Source of the DNA: Candidatus Latescibacterota bacterium | GTDB lineage: Bacteria > Latescibacterota > UBA2968 > GCA-2709665 | Length of the DNA stretch: 64,000 bases | Assembly: GCA_012271065.1 (NCBI GenBank) | Contig: JAAXHE010000037.1 | Coordinates: 3,974 to 67,973 of the forward strand | Reading direction: 5' to 3' | In this document: positions 30,342 to 39,778 of the stretch, in pieces | Numbering within the stretch: the stretch's first letter is position 1 | Layout of the letters: every line of letters begins with the position of its first letter | Program-made: the position numbers and the translations under genes | The notes under the pieces: model-generated | What the model was told of the DNA's origin: nothing | Database searches by the model: none | Seen by the model: only the letters and a program-made list of their open reading frames with translations

Positions 30342-31949
30342 TTACGCGAGCGCTTCCTGCCGGACGGGTTCGCTGGCGGTCAGAAAACCTTCCGTGAGCA
30401 GCTTGTAACTGAGGCTGTCCACAAGCGCGATCCAGCTGGCTTCAATGATGTTTTCGGACACACCGATCGTATTCCAGACCCGGTGGCTGTCGGATGACTC
30501 GATGAGAACGCGCACCCTCGCGGCGGTTCCGTCCCGGGCGGAAAGGACGCGCACCTTGTAATCTTCGAGATGGACTTCCTTGAGAATCGGGTACACGGAC
30601 TCCAACCCCTGCCGGAGCGCCGCATCAAGAGCGTTTACCGGACCGTCTCCATCGGCCACCGTGTGATACACCTGACCGTCCACCTCGACCTTGACGATCG
30701 CTTCGACTTCCGTCCCTTCCGCCGATTTCCGGTTGATCGTGCGGAATCCGATCAGCCGGAACGGGTCGGAGATGGCGCCTAGCGCCTTTCGGGCCAGAAT
30801 TTCGAAGGACGCTTCCGCGGCTTCAAAGACGTACCCCTCGTGTTCGAGTTGCTTGATCTGTCGAAGAAGTCGTTGAAGCGCCGGATGTTTCTTGTCGAGT
30901 CCGGGAATGAGATGGTTCAGCTTGGCGGCGATGGTGGCGCTGCCGGACTGTTCGGACAGGAGAAAGCGACGCTCGTTGCCCACCTGTTCCGGCCGGCAGT
31001 GTTCGTACGTGGCGGGCTGTTTGACCATGGCGTCGATGTGAACGCCGCCCTTGTGGGCAAACGCGCTTTCGCCCACATAAGGCTGCCTGTGATCGTGATG
31101 GACGTTCGCGATTTCGCTGAGAAAACGGGAGAAGTCCATGAGTCCGGCGAGTCTTTCCGGTCCTATACTGGATCTCTTGAGTTTCAGTTCGAGGCTGGGG
31201 ATGATGGAACAGAGATTCGCGTTTCCGCAACGCTCTCCGTATCCGTTGAACGTGCCCTGTACCTGAATGGCGCCCATTTCGACGGCCTCAAGCGCGTTAG
31301 CGACGCCGACGCCGGCGTCGTTGTGGGTGTGGATCCCGAAGGGCACATTGATCTCTGCCGTCACGTTTTCGATAACTTCCCGGAGTTCCGAGGTCAGTGT
31401 GCCTCCGTTGGTGTCGCAGAGGACCAGAATGCCGGCTCCACCTTCCTGTGCGGCCAGAAGTGTGGCGACGGCGTATTGAGGATCGGCGTTGTACCCGTCG
31501 AAGAAGTGTTCCGCGTCGTAGACGACCTCGCGTCCGTTCGATGCGATATAAGCGACCGAGTCCCGAATGAGTCTCAGGTTCTCGTCGCGAGTGGTACGGA
31601 GGACGTGGGTCACATGCAGTTCCCAGGACTTGCCGAAGAGTGTGACGACACCGGTGCCGGCCTGCAGCAGCGTATTGAGGATCGCGTCGTCCTCCGGATG
31701 ATTGTTCGCACGGCGCGTGCTGCCGAAGGCGGTAACCTTCGCGTTCTCAAGCGGGAGTTCACGGACGCGATTGAAGAACTCCATGTCCTTTGGATTGGTG
31801 GGGTTCGGCCATCCGCCCTCGATATAGTGGACGCCGAGGGCGTCCAGTCGCTGCGTGATCGTAAGCTTGTCATCCAGCGAAAACGCTATCCCTTCGGCCT
31901 GCGCGCCGTCTCGGAGGGTGGAATCGTATATCTGTACGCGATTGGACAT
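30342..31949 (-). CDS. cimA: (R)-citramalate synthase
   Basis: This 535-residue protein combines an HMGL-like barrel with a LeuA-type regulatory dimer domain. YDSTLRDGAQAEGIAFS is the active-site motif in the form found in long CimA enzymes, and GIHTHNDAGVGVANALEA carries the metal-binding His pair. The C-terminal part (about 400-520) is the LeuA dimerisation domain, where isoleucine usually inhibits. It condenses pyruvate and acetyl-CoA to citramalate, a threonine-free entry to isoleucine that then uses LeuC/D and LeuB, all encoded next door. The ATG at 31949 follows AAGGAG. An internal alternative is that it is a homocitrate-type synthase, but the motif favours CimA. Confidence 0.92.
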   Translation of the reverse strand: MSNRVQIYDSTLRDGAQAEGIAFSLDDKLTITQRLDALGVHYIEGGWPNPTNPKDMEFFNRVRELPLENAKVTAFGSTRRANNHPEDDAILNTLLQAGTGVVTLFGKSWELHVTHVLRTTRDENLRLIRDSVAYIASNGREVVYDAEHFFDGYNADPQYAVATLLAAQEGGAGILVLCDTNGGTLTSELREVIENVTAEINVPFGIHTHNDAGVGVANALEAVEMGAIQVQGTFNGYGERCGNANLCSIIPSLELKLKRSSIGPERLAGLMDFSRFLSEIANVHHDHRQPYVGESAFAHKGGVHIDAMVKQPATYEHCRPEQVGNERRFLLSEQSGSATIAAKLNHLIPGLDKKHPALQRLLRQIKQLEHEGYVFEAAEASFEILARKALGAISDPFRLIGFRTINRKSAEGTEVEAIVKVEVDGQVYHTVADGDGPVNALDAALRQGLESVYPILKEVHLEDYKVRVLSARDGTAARVRVLIESSDSHRVWNTIGVSENIIEASWIALVDSLSYKLLTEGFLTASEPVRQEALA

Positions 31950-32193
31950 CAAAAGCTCCTTAGAAGCTGTATTAGAATTCTCAGCGGTCTTCGCGCCGTG
32001 AATCCTAACACAGCTTTCTTTGCATTGGGTTGGAGATTCGGTGAATTTGGAGCAGACGCGCCCGATCGGCTTTACGGCCGCGCCCGCGTGTTCAGCAGAC
32101 CACCGACCCAATGCGGCCCGGGCGGTCGCAGCCGCCCGGTCGATTCCACTTCCCTTCTGAAGAGTCCAGTTGTGTCATCCGGTATTTCCCGTT
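31950..32193 (-). promoter_or_regulatory. leuB-cimA intergenic leader with stems
   Basis: This gap of 244 bp is much longer than others in the block. It holds GCATTGGGT (32022-32030) paired with ACCCAATGC (32106-32114), and a tight hairpin CCGGGCGG/CCGCCCGG near 32118-32140. Neither is followed by a T run, so they may be leader or RNA-processing structures for cimA rather than simple terminators. Confidence 0.4.
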
Positions 32194-33258
32194 CTATACG
32201 CGTGCGACCTCGTCGGCGATGAGGTCACCTACTTCGGATGTGTTGTAGCCCATTTCACCGGCGCCCATGCCCTTGAGTTTCGTGCCGACAACCTGGATGA
32301 TGGCGTTTTCCAGAATCACGGCGCCTTCGGTCTCGCCCAGGACGTCGACCATCATCTGCGCGGCGGCGACGCCGGCGACTGGATTGATGACGCCCATGCC
32401 CGTATACTTGGGAGCCGATCCGCCGATGGGTTCGAACATGGATACGCCTTCGGGGTTGATGTTGCCGCCCGCAGCGACGCCCATGCCGCCCTGAATCATC
32501 GCGCCCAGGTCGGTGATGATGTCGCCGAACATGTTGTCGGTGACGATAACGTCGAACCACTCCGGGTTCTTTACCATCCACATCGTAATGGCGTCGACGT
32601 GTGCGTAGTCCCGTTTGACATCGGCGTACTCGGCGTCTCCGATTTCGTTGAACGTGCGCTCCCACAGATCGAAGGCATAGGTGAGCACGTTGGTCTTGCC
32701 GCAGAGGGTGAGGGTGTTCGTACGCCCCCGCCTGCGGGTAAATTCGAAGGCATACCTCAGGCAGCGCTCCACACCCTTCCGGGTATTGATGGATTCCTGG
32801 ACGGCAACCTCGTCAGGTGTACCCTGTTTGAGTAATCCGCCCGCGCCGGAATAAAGGCCCTCGGTGTTTTCGCGCACGACGACAAAGTCGACGTCGGCGG
32901 GACCCTTGTCCTTCAGGGGGCAGTCCACGTTGGGGTAGAGTTTGACCGGACGCAGGTTGATGTACTGGTCCAGTTCAAAGCGGGTTCTGAGGAGAATACC
33001 CTTTTCCAGGATCCCGGGTCGAACGTCCGGATGGCCAATGGCGCCCAGGTAGATGGCGTCAAAACCGCGCAGCTCTTCAAGGGCGGAGTCCGGCAGGGTT
33101 TCGCCGGTTCTGAGGTATCGTTCGCCGCCGAAGTCGAAAGTCTCGGTTTCAAAGTCGAAACCGCATTTCCGTGCGACCGCGTTGATGCATTTCAGGCCTT
33201 CCACCACAACTTCCGGACCCGTGCCGTCACCGGGGATGACTGCGATCTTGTAGGACAA
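32194..33258 (-). CDS. leuB: 3-isopropylmalate dehydrogenase
   Basis: This 354-residue protein is a beta-decarboxylating dehydrogenase: [14 protein letters not shown] at the start, [28 protein letters not shown], the metal-binding [13 protein letters not shown] and the nucleotide site [11 protein letters not shown]. It oxidises and decarboxylates 3-isopropylmalate in leucine synthesis and, with citramalate-derived substrate, 3-methylmalate in isoleucine synthesis. The start is TTG at 33258 with GGAGGA upstream. It lies 17 bp after leuD. A homoisocitrate or tartrate dehydrogenase would look similar, but the leu context decides. Confidence 0.94.
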   Translation of the reverse strand: MSYKIAVIPGDGTGPEVVVEGLKCINAVARKCGFDFETETFDFGGERYLRTGETLPDSALEELRGFDAIYLGAIGHPDVRPGILEKGILLRTRFELDQYINLRPVKLYPNVDCPLKDKGPADVDFVVVRENTEGLYSGAGGLLKQGTPDEVAVQESINTRKGVERCLRYAFEFTRRRGRTNTLTLCGKTNVLTYAFDLWERTFNEIGDAEYADVKRDYAHVDAITMWMVKNPEWFDVIVTDNMFGDIITDLGAMIQGGMGVAAGGNINPEGVSMFEPIGGSAPKYTGMGVINPVAGVAAAQMMVDVLGETEGAVILENAIIQVVGTKLKGMGAGEMGYNTSEVGDLIADEVARV

Positions 33259-33275
33259 AGGCTTCCTCCAATGCG

Positions 33276-33875
33276 TTAAAATCCTGATATATAGGGGAGA
33301 CTTCGTGCGACGGACCGAACGGATTCACGACCCTCCAGAAGCATCCCGGTGGCGTCCCACGTTCCTTCGAGGAGTTGAATGCGGTCGCCGTCGGGAATCC
33401 GGATGTCGAACCCGAGATCGCCGCATGACAGGGTCCGTTCTTCCAGGTCGACGGCTATCTCGCTTTCCGGATCGGATTCGACGGCATCCATCAGCGCCTG
33501 TATGCTTCCGGCTGGCGCTGTAACGCAGGGCAGGCCCATTGCCGTGCAGTTGCCCTGGAATATCTCCGCGAACGACTCGCCGACGATGGCCCTGATACCC
33601 CATCGCATGATGGCCTGCGGCGCGTGCTCACGGGAAGAACCGCAACCGAAGTTGCCGTTGACCACCAGAATCGAGGCCCCGCGGTACCGGTCGTCGTCGA
33701 AGGGATGGTCCGTGGACTTCCGGTCGTCTTCGAAGGCGAATTCCCCCAGGCCCTCGAAAGTGATGTTGCGCAGGTACCTCGCCGGAATGATCCGGTCGGT
33801 ATCGATATCGTTGCCCCGCAACGGAATACCTCGACCTGCCGCTCGGCTTACTGAGGAGGATGCGCCGTTCATCAT
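33276..33875 (-). CDS. leuD: 3-isopropylmalate dehydratase small subunit
   Basis: This 199-residue protein has the LeuD swivelling-domain pattern: GNDIDTDRIIPARYL at the N-terminus and NFGCGSSREHAPQAI, the substrate-binding SSREHA loop. With LeuC it isomerises 2- to 3-isopropylmalate. The first of two adjacent ATG codons (33875) follows AAAGGA. It begins 9 bp after the leuC stop, so the two subunits are coupled. Confidence 0.96.
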   Translation of the reverse strand: MMNGASSSVSRAAGRGIPLRGNDIDTDRIIPARYLRNITFEGLGEFAFEDDRKSTDHPFDDDRYRGASILVVNGNFGCGSSREHAPQAIMRWGIRAIVGESFAEIFQGNCTAMGLPCVTAPAGSIQALMDAVESDPESEIAVDLEERTLSCGDLGFDIRIPDGDRIQLLEGTWDATGMLLEGRESVRSVARSLPYISGF

Positions 33876-33884
33876 CGGGTCCTT

Positions 33885-35288
33885 TCACGCCAACATGGCG
33901 CGCACGTCCGTTACTTCACCTGAAACGGCCGCGGCCGCGACCATCGCAGGACTCATCAGAAGGGTGCGGCCGGTCGGACTGCCCTGGCGGCCTTTGAAAT
34001 TCCGGTTGCTGGAGGAGGCGCATATCTGGCGGTGCTGCAGCTTGTCCGGGTTCATGGCCAGGCACATGGAACAGCCCGCGTCCCGCCACTCAAATCCGGC
34101 TTCGCGGAAGATCTCGTGCAGGCCTTCGGCTTCCGCGTTCCTGCGTACCGCCGCGGAGCCGGGTACCACAAGGGCCTTGACGCTGTCGGACACGCGGTTG
34201 CCCTTCACGATGCCGGCAGCCTCCCGGAGGTCGGAAATCCGGCCGTTGGTGCAGGAACCGATGAACGCGACGTCGATGGGCGTGCCCGCGATGGGGCTTC
34301 CGGCGTCGAAATCCATGTATTCGTAGGCTTCGGCGGCGACATCCCGTTCGTCGTCGCGAAGATCCCGCAATGCGGGGATCTTTTCGGAGACATAAACGCC
34401 CTGGCCGGGTGTGATGCCCCACGTAACCGTAGGTTCGAGCGCCGATCCGTCCAGCTCGAAAACGTCGTCGTAGCGGGCGTCGGTATCCGATGCCATGGAC
34501 TTCCACCAGTCAACCGCCCGTTCGAACCCGCCATTGGACGGCGAATATGCCCGGCCCCTGAGATAGTCGAATGTGGTCCGGTCCGGGTTGACGTATCCCG
34601 CGCGTGCGCCGCCTTCGATGGACATGTTGCAGATGGACATGCGTTCTTCCATACTCAATCCGTCGACAACCGGTCCGGCGTATTCATAGGCGTAGCCGAC
34701 GCCGCCCTTGACGCCCAGACGACGGATGATGTTGAGGATGACGTCTTTCGCGTAGACGCCGCTGGAGAGGCTGCCGGTCACTTCGATGCGACGGACCTTG
34801 AGCGGATGCATGGCCAGGCACTGCGTGGCCAGCACGTCGCGCACCTGAGACGTTCCGATGCCGAAGGCGATGGCGCCGAACGCCCCGTGTGTCGACGTGT
34901 GGCTGTCCCCGCACGCGATGGTCATGCCCGGCTGCGTGAGCCCGAGTTCAGGTCCGATGATATGGACGATGCCCTGGCGGTCGTCGTGAAGATTGAAAAG
35001 CGGTATGTCAAACTCCCGAGTGTTTACCTCGATCGCGCCGAGCATCTCCTCCGCCATAGTGTCCATCAGCGGACGGGTACGGATATCGGTGGGGACAATA
35101 TGGTCTACGGTGGCATAGGTGCGCTCGGGATATGCCACTTTGAGGCCGCGTTCGCGCATCATCTGGAACGCCTGCGGGCTGGTGACCTCATGTATCAGAT
35201 GCAGGCCGATAAAGAGTTGGGTCTGTCCCGACGGAAGCTCGCGAACGGCGTGGGCGTCCCACACCTTGTAAAACAGACTCTTGCCCAT
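33885..35288 (-). CDS. leuC: 3-isopropylmalate dehydratase large subunit
   Basis: This 467-residue aconitase-family protein starts [13 protein letters not shown] and contains [13 protein letters not shown]. The three cluster-ligating cysteines lie in [12 protein letters not shown] and [11 protein letters not shown], so it should bind a [4Fe-4S] cluster. It pairs with LeuD in the second step of leucine synthesis and probably also isomerises citramalate. The ATG at 35288 is clear. leuA lies 72 bp upstream on the same strand. Confidence 0.96.
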   Translation of the reverse strand: MGKSLFYKVWDAHAVRELPSGQTQLFIGLHLIHEVTSPQAFQMMRERGLKVAYPERTYATVDHIVPTDIRTRPLMDTMAEEMLGAIEVNTREFDIPLFNLHDDRQGIVHIIGPELGLTQPGMTIACGDSHTSTHGAFGAIAFGIGTSQVRDVLATQCLAMHPLKVRRIEVTGSLSSGVYAKDVILNIIRRLGVKGGVGYAYEYAGPVVDGLSMEERMSICNMSIEGGARAGYVNPDRTTFDYLRGRAYSPSNGGFERAVDWWKSMASDTDARYDDVFELDGSALEPTVTWGITPGQGVYVSEKIPALRDLRDDERDVAAEAYEYMDFDAGSPIAGTPIDVAFIGSCTNGRISDLREAAGIVKGNRVSDSVKALVVPGSAAVRRNAEAEGLHEIFREAGFEWRDAGCSMCLAMNPDKLQHRQICASSSNRNFKGRQGSPTGRTLLMSPAMVAAAAVSGEVTDVRAMLA

Positions 35289-35360
35289 GAGTGGTGTCGA
35301 CCTCCGCGAATTGCGTTTCAGACGCCGAAAACGGCGTCGGTTCGTCCGGATAACGGGCTG

Positions 35361-36905
35361 CTATACCGCTTCTGTTCGATGCCGCCGTACGCCCGCGCGC
35401 AGGGCCAGATGGTTCAGCGCATTGATATAGGCTTTCGCGCTGGCCTGGATGATGTCCGTGGATGCGCCCCTTCCGGTGGCGTCGTCTCCATTCTGGCTGA
35501 CCTTGACCGTGACTTCGCCCATCGCTTCCGCGCCGTGCGTGACGGAGCGGATGTGGTATTCGTCGACCTTGGCGTCGGTCGAGGTGGCGTTCGCGATGGC
35601 CTTGTAGGTGGCGTCGACAGGGCCGTCGCCCCACGCGGACTCCTGGATTTCGCTTTCACCGTCCACGCTGATCCGCACGGTGGCGGAGGGAATGGTACCG
35701 GTGCCGCTTGTGGTGTGCATGTACAAGAGCTGGTATTTCTCCGGGATGTCCCGGATCTCGTCCTCGACGATCGCCATCAGGTCTTCGTCGTACACTTCCT
35801 TCTTCTTGTCTGCCACCGTCAGGAATCGCTCGTACGCCTTGTTCAGGTCATTCTGATCGAGGTGGTATCCCAGTTCTTCGAGGCGGTGTCGAAGGGCGTG
35901 CCGCCCCGATCTTGCCGTGAGCACGATGCTCGTTGCTTCGAGTCCCACGTCTTTCGGGTCGATGATTTCAAAATTCGCACGGTTCTTAAGGACGCCGTCC
36001 TGGTGTATGCCGGAACTGTGCGCGAAGGCGTTGGCGCCCACAATGGCCTTGTTCGGGGCGACGGGGATTCCCATCAGGCGGCTGACGAGCCGGCTTGTCG
36101 GACAGATCTCCCTGGAATCTATATTCGTATAAAGCTCGTAATAGTCGCCCCGGGTGCGGATTGCCATTACGATTTCCTCAAGCGAGGCGTTTCCGGCGCG
36201 TTCACCCAGACCGTTAACGGTACATTCCGCCTGCCGGGCGCCGTTGAGGATGGCTGTAAGGCTGTTGATGACCGCCATGCCGAGGTCGTCGTGACAATGT
36301 ACGCTGATAACGGCCCGGTTGATATTCGGGACATTTTCGCGGATATTGCGAATCAGCCCGCCGAATTGTTCGGGTACGGCATAACCAACGGTATCGGGAA
36401 TATTGACAGTGGAGGCGCCGGCCTCGATAGATGCCTCGATGACGGCATAGAGATAATCGGGTTCGGTACGTGCGGCATCCATGGGAGAGAATTCCACGTC
36501 GTCGACGTACGCCCGGGCCCTCTTGACGGCATCCACGGCCATTCCGAGCACTTCGTCGGGGGACTTGCCGATCATGGAGATGTGGTTCGGCGAGGTCCCA
36601 ATGAAGGTGTGGATTCTGGGTCCGGCGGCGCCACTGAGCGCCTCGCCGGCCCGGTCAATATCCTTCATTACGGCTCTGGCAAGGCCGCAAACGGTCGGCC
36701 CTTCGACTTCCTGTCCGATTCGCCGTACCGCTTCAAAGTCCTCGTCGGACGAGATGGGGAAGCCGGCTTCGATGACGTCGACTTTCAGCTTGCCGAGCTG
36801 TTGGGCGATTTCGATCTTCTCCCGAACCGAAAGTTTCGCGCCGGGCGTCTGTTCGGCGTCACGCAGCGTCGTGTCGAAGATGACGACACGGTCTTGATTA
36901 TCCAT
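35361..36905 (-). CDS. leuA: 2-isopropylmalate synthase
   Basis: This 514-residue protein has the HMGL-like barrel with FDTTLRDAEQTPGAKLS and VHCHDDLGMAVINS (metal His pair), and the C-terminal allosteric LeuA domain (about 385-510) that normally binds leucine. It condenses 2-ketoisovalerate with acetyl-CoA, the committed step of leucine synthesis. The length fits the long bacterial type. The ATG at 36905 has AGGAGG about a dozen bases upstream. A large inverted repeat separates it from ilvN. Confidence 0.96.
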   Translation of the reverse strand: MDNQDRVVIFDTTLRDAEQTPGAKLSVREKIEIAQQLGKLKVDVIEAGFPISSDEDFEAVRRIGQEVEGPTVCGLARAVMKDIDRAGEALSGAAGPRIHTFIGTSPNHISMIGKSPDEVLGMAVDAVKRARAYVDDVEFSPMDAARTEPDYLYAVIEASIEAGASTVNIPDTVGYAVPEQFGGLIRNIRENVPNINRAVISVHCHDDLGMAVINSLTAILNGARQAECTVNGLGERAGNASLEEIVMAIRTRGDYYELYTNIDSREICPTSRLVSRLMGIPVAPNKAIVGANAFAHSSGIHQDGVLKNRANFEIIDPKDVGLEATSIVLTARSGRHALRHRLEELGYHLDQNDLNKAYERFLTVADKKKEVYDEDLMAIVEDEIRDIPEKYQLLYMHTTSGTGTIPSATVRISVDGESEIQESAWGDGPVDATYKAIANATSTDAKVDEYHIRSVTHGAEAMGEVTVKVSQNGDDATGRGASTDIIQASAKAYINALNHLALRAGVRRHRTEAV

Positions 36906-36945
36906 GGGGTACTATCGCCTCCTGCGTGCGGTGCGTCGTGCCATT

Positions 36946-37033
36946 GTTCTGACCCGGAAATAGGTCGCCTGAATTCGGCCGTCGAGACCGGATGAATCGT
37001 CGGCTGAAAGGTTAGATATTTTCGGGTCAGAAC
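36946..37033 (-). promoter_or_regulatory. Large inverted repeat between ilvN and leuA
   Basis: GTTCTGACCCGGAAATA (36946-36962) pairs with TATTTTCGGGTCAGAAC (37017-37033), 17 positions with one mismatch. Inside the 54-base spacer a second stem (TTCGGCCG with CGGCTGAA, one G-T pair) can form. Read on the minus strand the structure lies just after the ilvN stop and ends about 40 bases before leuA. It has no U run after it, so it is more likely an RNA stability, processing or control element, or a DNA operator, than an intrinsic terminator. Confidence 0.6.
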
Positions 37034-37034
37034 A

Positions 37035-37547
37035 TTAGTCCCCGCCCCCGTCAACCTGCTTCATATGGGAGTCGCGCAGAAGCGCGACCGTGCCGGTCCT
37101 GGCGATTTCGTTGATTCCGTAATCCCGAAGCATGTTGATCATCGCCCCGATCTTGTCCTCTTTTCCGGTGACTTCGATGGTCATTGAGTTGGTACTCACA
37201 TCCACGACGCCCGCCCTGAAGATTTCCGCGATCTGGATGATTTCGGAACGTGTGTCGATTCGGGTTTTCACGTTGATGAGCGCCAGTTCGCGTTCAACGA
37301 ATTCACCCTGCGTGATGTCGATGACCCGGATGACGTCCACCAGCCGGTTGAGTTGCTTGACCACCTGCTCCAGCACGCGGTCGTCGCCCTGCACGACAAT
37401 GGTCATGCGCGAAATCGTTGGATCTTCGGTTTCGCCGACGGAGAGACTGTCGATGTTGAAACCTCGGCTGGAAAACAGGCCTGAGATGCGGCAAAGAACG
37501 CCGAAATGGTTCTCGACCAGTGCGGAAATGGTGTGTCGTGTTGGCAT
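37035..37547 (-). CDS. ilvN: Acetolactate synthase small (regulatory) subunit
   Basis: This 170-residue protein has an N-terminal ACT domain ([21 protein letters not shown]) with [12 protein letters not shown], and the C-terminal ALS-SS domain (about 85-160). It binds valine, stabilises the catalytic subunit and gives feedback inhibition. The ATG at 37547 follows AGAGGAA; the open frame upstream of it is leader. The usual partner gene ilvB or ilvG is not adjacent, which is unusual: the subunit heads a leuACD-B block instead. Confidence 0.95.
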   Translation of the reverse strand: MPTRHTISALVENHFGVLCRISGLFSSRGFNIDSLSVGETEDPTISRMTIVVQGDDRVLEQVVKQLNRLVDVIRVIDITQGEFVERELALINVKTRIDTRSEIIQIAEIFRAGVVDVSTNSMTIEVTGKEDKIGAMINMLRDYGINEIARTGTVALLRDSHMKQVDGGGD

Positions 37548-37880
37548 TGTTCGTTCCTCTTGGCAAGCATATGACAGGGCAAGAACCTGGCGATTGCCCG
37601 AGAGGCTCGTTCCGGGATCGGCGTTTTCTGATTTTACAGGGGATTCGACTTGGAAGAGAGCCTCTTGTGTGCGTTCAATTGTCCGGAAGGATGACGGACA
37701 GTAAGAGGCTTGAGGATGCGGGGAGAACAAGAATTCGCGTACGTGCGACGGCGTGCGCCGTGGAAGGGCGCGGTGCCGGGAAGGGGCAGGCGCCGGCGGA
37801 CACTGGTGCGCAGGTTGGGGTGTAAGGAATCATCGTCGCACTCTCCATTTGGATCCAACCATCCTGATCTTAAAATACGA
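37548..37880 (-). promoter_or_regulatory. Long structured leader of the ilvN-leu block (attenuator candidate)
   Basis: Between the promoter and ilvN lies a leader of about 325 nt. In the transcript three related segments occur: an AGCCUCUU (from 37710-37703), AAGAGGCUC (around 37666-37658) and GAGCCUCU (37608-37601). The middle one can pair over 8 bp with either the first or the last, so the two stems exclude each other. Further hairpins are GUCCG/CGGAC (37699-37681) and GGGCAA/UUGCCC (37599-37577), the latter close to the ilvN ribosome site. No leader peptide rich in Leu, Ile or Val is visible, and I see no T-box consensus. Confidence 0.5.
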
Positions 37881-37909
37881 ATATTACAGGATTTGTAAAG
37901 GCGTGTCAA
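37881..37909 (-). promoter_or_regulatory. Sigma70-type promoter for ilvN and the leu genes
   Basis: On the minus strand a perfect TTGACA (37909-37904) and TAATAT (37886-37881) are 17 bp apart. The start point would be near 37875. It is the best-looking promoter in the window and points to the structured leader and ilvN. Confidence 0.8.
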
Positions 37910-37956
37910 GGAAAATCACGTAACCTTATAAATTGGCCGTCACGCTTTCGCTTAAG

Positions 37957-38064
37957 CGCACCGGAAACATGGGTGCAGGATCTGCCGCTTGAGGCGCAGC
38001 GGACCCGCACCGGTGCGTTTTTCTGTTCGGGGGCTTGACACGATCCGGTTTTTTTTTTTAATTT
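37957..38064 (+). promoter_or_regulatory. Hairpin with T run followed by promoter for the ABC operon
   Basis: CGCACCGG (37957-37964) can pair with CCGGTGCG (38010-38017), and the latter is also part of the 12-bp palindrome CGCACCGGTGCG; TTTTT follows at 38018-38022. This is terminator-like on the plus strand although no plus-strand gene precedes it. Directly after it TTGACA (38035-38040) and TAATTT (38059-38064), 18 bp apart, form a plausible plus-strand promoter for the ABC exporter genes. Confidence 0.5.
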
Positions 38065-38124
38065 TCCGGTCGAATTCAAGTGCGCCAGGTGTTTCAGGTA
38101 ACATGGATTGAAGGAGGACCGTGC

Positions 38125-39069
38125 ATGATCCGGGTGGAGAACCTAGTCAAGAACTACGGTGACGTCCAGGCCGTTCGAGACATCAGCTTCCAAGTCAACG
38201 ATGGCGAGATTCTGGGATTCCTGGGTGAGAACGGCGCCGGCAAGTCAACCACGCTGAAGGTGATGACCGGGTATCTGTCGGCAACCGCCGGCGACGTTTT
38301 CGTGGACGACAGGAACATCGTCGACGATTCACTGGAGATCCGAAGGCGTGTGGGGTACCTGCCGGAGTTGAATCCGCTTTACGGTGAAATGATCGTTTAC
38401 GACCTGCTTTCCTTTATTGCGACGATCCGACGCATGGAGGGGCGTGCGTTCCGGCAGGCGCTGGATCGCGTCGTCGAGCAGTGCGGGCTTGCGGGCGTGG
38501 TCCACCGGGCCGTGCAGGAATGCTCCAAGGGGTACAAGCAGCGGATCGGCCTGGCAACGGCGATGCTGCACGATCCGGATATACTGATTCTGGACGAACC
38601 CGTGACCGGGCTCGATCCAAACCAGATCGTGGAAATCCGCGAGTTGATCCGTTCGCTCGGGCGAGAGAAGACGTTGATCATGTCAAGCCACATCCTGCAG
38701 GAAATCGAAGCGACCGTGGACCGGATCATCATCATTCACAACGGTGAAATCGTGGCTGACGGGCTTCGCGAGGAACTGATGTCCAGCTTCAGGGGTCAGA
38801 CGCAGTTGACGCTGGAGGTCAAACAGGCCGAAGAGGAGAGCGTGCAGGGGCTGCCCGAACAGCTGCAGGGGGTTTCGCTTTCAGATGTGGCCGAGAATAA
38901 CGGATCTCGAACGCTGGTCTTGGAGTACGACCGCGACACGGATCCCAGGGAACGAATTTTCCACTATGCCAGAGACCAGGGATGGGTGATCCTGGAAATG
39001 AGCCAGGCTCGGGTTCAGCTGGAGGACGTATTCAGGAATCTCACGGGGGAGGGGGCGTCCAATGCGTAA
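38125..39069 (+). CDS. ABC transporter ATPase, GldA-like
   Basis: This 314-residue nucleotide-binding protein has Walker A GENGAGKST, the signature region CSKGYKQRIGLA (a variant of LSGGQ usual in the ABC-2 export group) and Walker B ILILDEPVTGLDP, followed by the switch His in MSSHILQEIE. About 90 C-terminal residues form an extra domain. It should power the two membrane proteins encoded next, in the arrangement of the GldA-GldF-GldG system. The ATG at 38125 follows AAGGAGG; a longer open frame upstream has no ribosome site. Its stop overlaps the permease start by 8 bp. Confidence 0.94.
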   Translation: MIRVENLVKNYGDVQAVRDISFQVNDGEILGFLGENGAGKSTTLKVMTGYLSATAGDVFVDDRNIVDDSLEIRRRVGYLPELNPLYGEMIVYDLLSFIATIRRMEGRAFRQALDRVVEQCGLAGVVHRAVQECSKGYKQRIGLATAMLHDPDILILDEPVTGLDPNQIVEIRELIRSLGREKTLIMSSHILQEIEATVDRIIIIHNGEIVADGLREELMSSFRGQTQLTLEVKQAEEESVQGLPEQLQGVSLSDVAENNGSRTLVLEYDRDTDPRERIFHYARDQGWVILEMSQARVQLEDVFRNLTGEGASNA

Positions 39070-39775
39070 TACGAAGGCGATCTATCTGAAGGAACTCCGG
39101 TCCTATTTCAACAGCCCCATGGCCTACATCTTTCTGGTCATTTTCGCGGTTCTGAGCGGGTACTTCTTCACGAGCACGTTCTTCCTTATCGGCCAGTCCG
39201 ATATGCGCGCGCTCTTCAACATTGTACCGCTGGTCTTCCTGTTCTTCGTGCCGGCCATTTCCATGGGGCTGATCGCAAGGGAAAAAAACCTGGGCACCAT
39301 GGAAGTCCTGTCAACCATGCCGATCCAGGACATTGAATTCGTAACCGGCAAATACCTGGCGGCCGTGAGTCTGATCGTTGTGGGGCTGCTGTTTACTCTG
39401 GTGCATTTTCTCACGCTCCTGGCCGTTGGCACGCACGTCGATGTCGGCGCGGTGATGACCGGATACGTGGGCCTGGTCCTCGTGGGCGCGTTCTACGCGG
39501 CCGTGGGGACGTTTGCAAGCAGTCTGGCGGAAAACCAGGTGGTTTCGCTGATTATCGCGCTTGCGATCATTATGGTGTTTTTCCTGCTGGACAAGCTGCT
39601 GCTGTTCATCCCGGCGGGGCTGGCGACAATCGCGCAATACATCAGTGTGGACTTCCATTTGTCGAATATCGCAAGGGGTGTCGTGGATTCCAGGAACCTT
39701 GTCTATTTTGCGGGGATGATCTGGCTGTTTCTGGCGCTCACCCTGCGGGTTCTGGAAATGAGAAAGTGGAGGTAG
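39062..39775 (+). CDS. ABC-2 type permease, GldF-like
   Basis: This 237-residue protein has six hydrophobic helices of the ABC-2 permease family, starting with YLKELRSYFNSPMAYIFLV, a sequence typical of GldF-like permeases. EKNLGTMEVLSTMPI matches the conserved cytoplasmic coupling loop (the 'E...GT.e.L...P' motif). It forms the membrane channel of the exporter powered by the upstream ATPase. The ATG overlaps the ATPase gene by 8 bp, and the next gene begins three bases after its stop. Confidence 0.93.
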   Translation: MRNTKAIYLKELRSYFNSPMAYIFLVIFAVLSGYFFTSTFFLIGQSDMRALFNIVPLVFLFFVPAISMGLIAREKNLGTMEVLSTMPIQDIEFVTGKYLAAVSLIVVGLLFTLVHFLTLLAVGTHVDVGAVMTGYVGLVLVGAFYAAVGTFASSLAENQVVSLIIALAIIMVFFLLDKLLLFIPAGLATIAQYISVDFHLSNIARGVVDSRNLVYFAGMIWLFLALTLRVLEMRKWR

Positions 39776-39778
39776 TCG

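Noticed and set aside
34032..36995. 987-codon plus-strand open frame
   Set aside because: It is antisense to leuC and leuA, both of which have clear catalytic motifs; no domain is visible in the plus-strand reading.
37548..37910. T-box or branched-chain leader peptide before ilvN
   Set aside because: No T-box consensus is seen, and short frames in the leader have no run of Leu, Ile or Val codons.
37957..38022. A small RNA gene ending at the hairpin before the ABC operon
   Set aside because: The hairpin and T run are real, but I find no convincing promoter for a short plus-strand transcript ending there.
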